The notes under the pieces: generated by a model
What the model saw: the letters and a program-made list of their open reading frames with translations, nothing else
Databases searched by the model: none
What the model was told of the DNA's origin: nothing
Assembly: GCA_964352775.1 (NCBI GenBank)
Contig: CAYGTK010000196.1
Span: 1 to 7,728, forward strand
Origin: CAYGTK01 sp964352775
Lineage (GTDB): Bacteria > Bacteroidota > Bacteroidia > Chitinophagales > CAIOSU01
DNA length: 7,728 bases
Direction: 5' to 3'
Translations under genes and position numbers: made by a program
Shown here: piece after piece, positions 6,579 to 7,728 of the stretch
Position numbering within the stretch: the first letter of the stretch is position 1
Layout: the number at the start of each line of letters is the position of its first letter

Positions 6579-6784
6579 ACAGGATTGCGTTTACCTTTTA
6601 CATAATTCCGCAAATTCAACACAAATGCCATTGTTAAATACACAATAACAGGTGAACCTGCGGTAATGCAACTAAGGTAGATAAAATACAACTTGATCTT
6701 GCTGGTGGGCATCTGTAATTTCTCTCCCCAATAGGCACAAACACCAAAAAACTGTACTTCTAATAAAGACCGTAGTGAATTCAT
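6566..6784 (-). CDS. small PspC-like membrane protein (72 aa)
   Basis: The 72-residue product starts MNSLRSLLEVQFFGVCAYWG and has a divergent PspC domain: FGVCAYWGEKLQMPTSKIKL, then a hydrophobic helix (about 32-54) containing GSPVIVYLTMAFVL, then a basic tail NLRNYVKGKRNPVWDY. It aligns without gaps to the 54-residue PspC gene on the other side of the channel (GVCA, then a lysine four residues on, then GSP with IVY/LIY), so the two look like paralogues. The reading frame stays open upstream to 6889, but that part lies inside the DUF2851 coding region; the ATG at 6784 gives the correct domain start and sits just after a -7-like element. Its end overlaps the channel start by 13 bases, implying coupled translation. 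The function is unknown; it may be an accessory subunit of the channel. Confidence 0.82.
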   Translation of the reverse strand: MNSLRSLLEVQFFGVCAYWGEKLQMPTSKIKLYFIYLSCITAGSPVIVYLTMAFVLNLRNYVKGKRNPVWDY

Positions 6785-6790
6785 AATAAC

Positions 6791-6798
6791 CAAATTTA
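6791..6798 (-). promoter_or_regulatory. putative -7 element for the PspC-channel-PspC unit
   Basis: The minus-strand reading is TAAATTTG, again an exact match to TAnnTTTG. The ATG at 6784 follows after six bases (GTTATT), so the predicted transcript would be leaderless or nearly so. It lies in the 40-base gap after the DUF2851 stop and suggests that the PspC and channel genes can be transcribed separately from DUF2851. A weak TTTA about 21 bases upstream could serve as the -33 region; this is not compelling. Confidence 0.45.
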
Positions 6799-6824
6799 AG
6801 CTTTTAAGGGAAAAAAAGCTAAAC

Positions 6825-7728
6825 CTAAGGATGCAGGATGCTATTCCCAATATGACAGGACAGACACCTAAAACGGTCACATTGTTCATTTTTTAATTCG
6901 AGTAAGGCCTGTGAATCGAAGGCAAAGCGGGCTTTTACGCCCAATTCATCCCATTTCAACATGATACTGTTCTGTTCCTTTGGCAACTCTTCTAACCAGT
7001 TTAACGCTTGGTCCATCAGTTCATTGTTACCCTTCTGCTTTCCATAAAAGAAAACCACGGGTACAATGGTATTTATTATCAAACTATGCAGCGCGGCCTT
7101 TCCCAAACTTTTCTTCCGTTTAACTGAAGTCTTATCAAACTGATAATGCGTTAACCAATAGCCATCTACCTCTACACTAAAGTTGTCGTACAACTCTTTC
7201 AAGGTTGTCATCTCTAGCACCTTTGAGAACAGATGAGAGGAGCGATGAACCAGCACAGCAAATTGGGCGATACGGATAGTTGGAAAACCAGCAGGCCGCA
7301 TCCGTAAGAACTTCCAACGCTGTACTTCCAAGGGTTGAATCCTGTATTTACTGGCTAAAAACCGATACTCCTTCTGAAGCTTAATTCCGTAGTCATCTTT
7401 CATTTCCCCGCTCAAAAATCCTGCTTGTCCGAAAAGCAGCGCTTCTGTTTGTAGCAGATCGTGCTTATGCTTTGCTAATACTTTATGTGGTAACGAAACG
7501 GCTAAAGCTTCGAAAGTATCCGCATTCACCTTTAAGCCGAAAGCACGAGCTACAGAACGATAAAAAACTTCCTCCCAATCGTTAACTGTTTTCTCCAGTT
7601 GGTCGGCAAGCCCTTCTGTCTTTCGTTCCAGTCGGGAGATAAGTAGGCGATGAAATCCATTTTTTATTCGGAACTCATCTACACCAGCAATATGTTTAGC
7701 ACATGGTATCCAGTCTTTAGCCTTTTCT
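6825..7728 (-). CDS. DUF2851 family protein, N-terminus beyond the right edge
   Basis: The open frame enters from the right edge (first whole codon at 7727) and gives 300 visible residues. It matches DUF2851, an uncharacterised family found mainly in Bacteroidetes and usually a little over 400 residues long, so about 120 residues are probably missing. Supporting features are VNDWEEVFYRSVARAFGLKVN, EALLFGQAGFL, RPAGFPTIRIAQFA, HSLIINTIVPVVFFYG and the C-terminal cysteine cluster CDRFRCLSCHIG (C283, C288, C291 of the visible part). No signal peptide or membrane helix is visible in this part. The GTG at 7529 is not the true start, since conserved sequence continues upstream of it. The C-x4-C-x2-C cluster could bind a metal; that is inference. 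It is the first visible gene of the right-hand minus-strand series, 40 bases ahead of the PspC-like gene. Confidence 0.9.
   Translation of the reverse strand, partial: EKAKDWIPCAKHIAGVDEFRIKNGFHRLLISRLERKTEGLADQLEKTVNDWEEVFYRSVARAFGLKVNADTFEALAVSLPHKVLAKHKHDLLQTEALLFGQAGFLSGEMKDDYGIKLQKEYRFLASKYRIQPLEVQRWKFLRMRPAGFPTIRIAQFAVLVHRSSHLFSKVLEMTTLKELYDNFSVEVDGYWLTHYQFDKTSVKRKKSLGKAALHSLIINTIVPVVFFYGKQKGNNELMDQALNWLEELPKEQNSIMLKWDELGVKARFAFDSQALLELKNEQCDRFRCLSCHIGNSILHP

Noticed and set aside
6799..6820. AGCTTTT...AAAAGCT hairpin as an intrinsic terminator after DUF2851
   Set aside because: The stem is only 7 pairs and AT-rich, and no T-tract follows it on the minus strand; it is more likely part of the promoter region.
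6785..6889. Upstream extension of the PspC-like gene to a 107-residue frame
   Set aside because: The extra 35 residues lie mostly inside the DUF2851 coding region, do not resemble PspC, and the ATG at 6784 follows a promoter-like element.

Overview
The window looks like chromosomal DNA of a Bacteroidetes (Bacteroidota) bacterium. It has AT-rich coding sequence, little use of strong Shine-Dalgarno sites, and three copies of TAAATTTG just upstream of gene starts, which fits the TAnnTTTG -7 element of this phylum. It also carries families typical of the phylum: a DUF2851 protein, a Bacteroidetes-style RDD protein, and a DUF4350/DUF4129/MoxR cluster. I see no mobile element, CRISPR array, rRNA or tRNA. 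Genes are packed almost end to end and no gap exceeds about 60 bases.

Left part (1-4598, minus strand): one compact operon reading right to left: SpoIIM-family membrane protein, a polytopic membrane protein resembling the glycerophosphodiester phosphodiesterase membrane domain, a DUF4129 protein, a DUF4350 protein, and a MoxR-family AAA+ ATPase cut off by the left edge. The first four gene junctions overlap or nearly touch, including one ATGA overlap, so the genes are probably translated together. In related genomes a DUF58 (vWA-like) gene usually follows MoxR; it would lie outside this window. The set suggests a MoxR-driven, membrane-embedded chaperone or assembly machine whose substrate is unknown.

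Centre (4599-5383): a 56-base divergent control region holds two TAAATTTG elements arranged as a perfect inverted repeat, one facing the SpoIIM operon and one facing a plus-strand RDD-family membrane protein gene. The RDD gene probably belongs functionally with the SpoIIM/MoxR operon.

Right part (5367-7728, minus strand): a second unit reading right to left: DUF2851 protein (start missing at the right edge), a small PspC-like membrane protein, a two-helix potassium channel with a TrkA/RCK cytosolic domain, and a second tiny PspC-domain protein of 54 residues. The channel gene overlaps the first PspC-like gene by 13 bases and abuts the second with no gap. The 3' end of the 54-residue gene overlaps the 3' end of the RDD gene by 17 bases.

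The most interesting points are the PspC-channel-PspC sandwich, the symmetric divergent promoter with a probably leaderless SpoIIM transcript, and the uncharacterised MoxR-linked membrane operon. None is a clearly new defence or mobile system.
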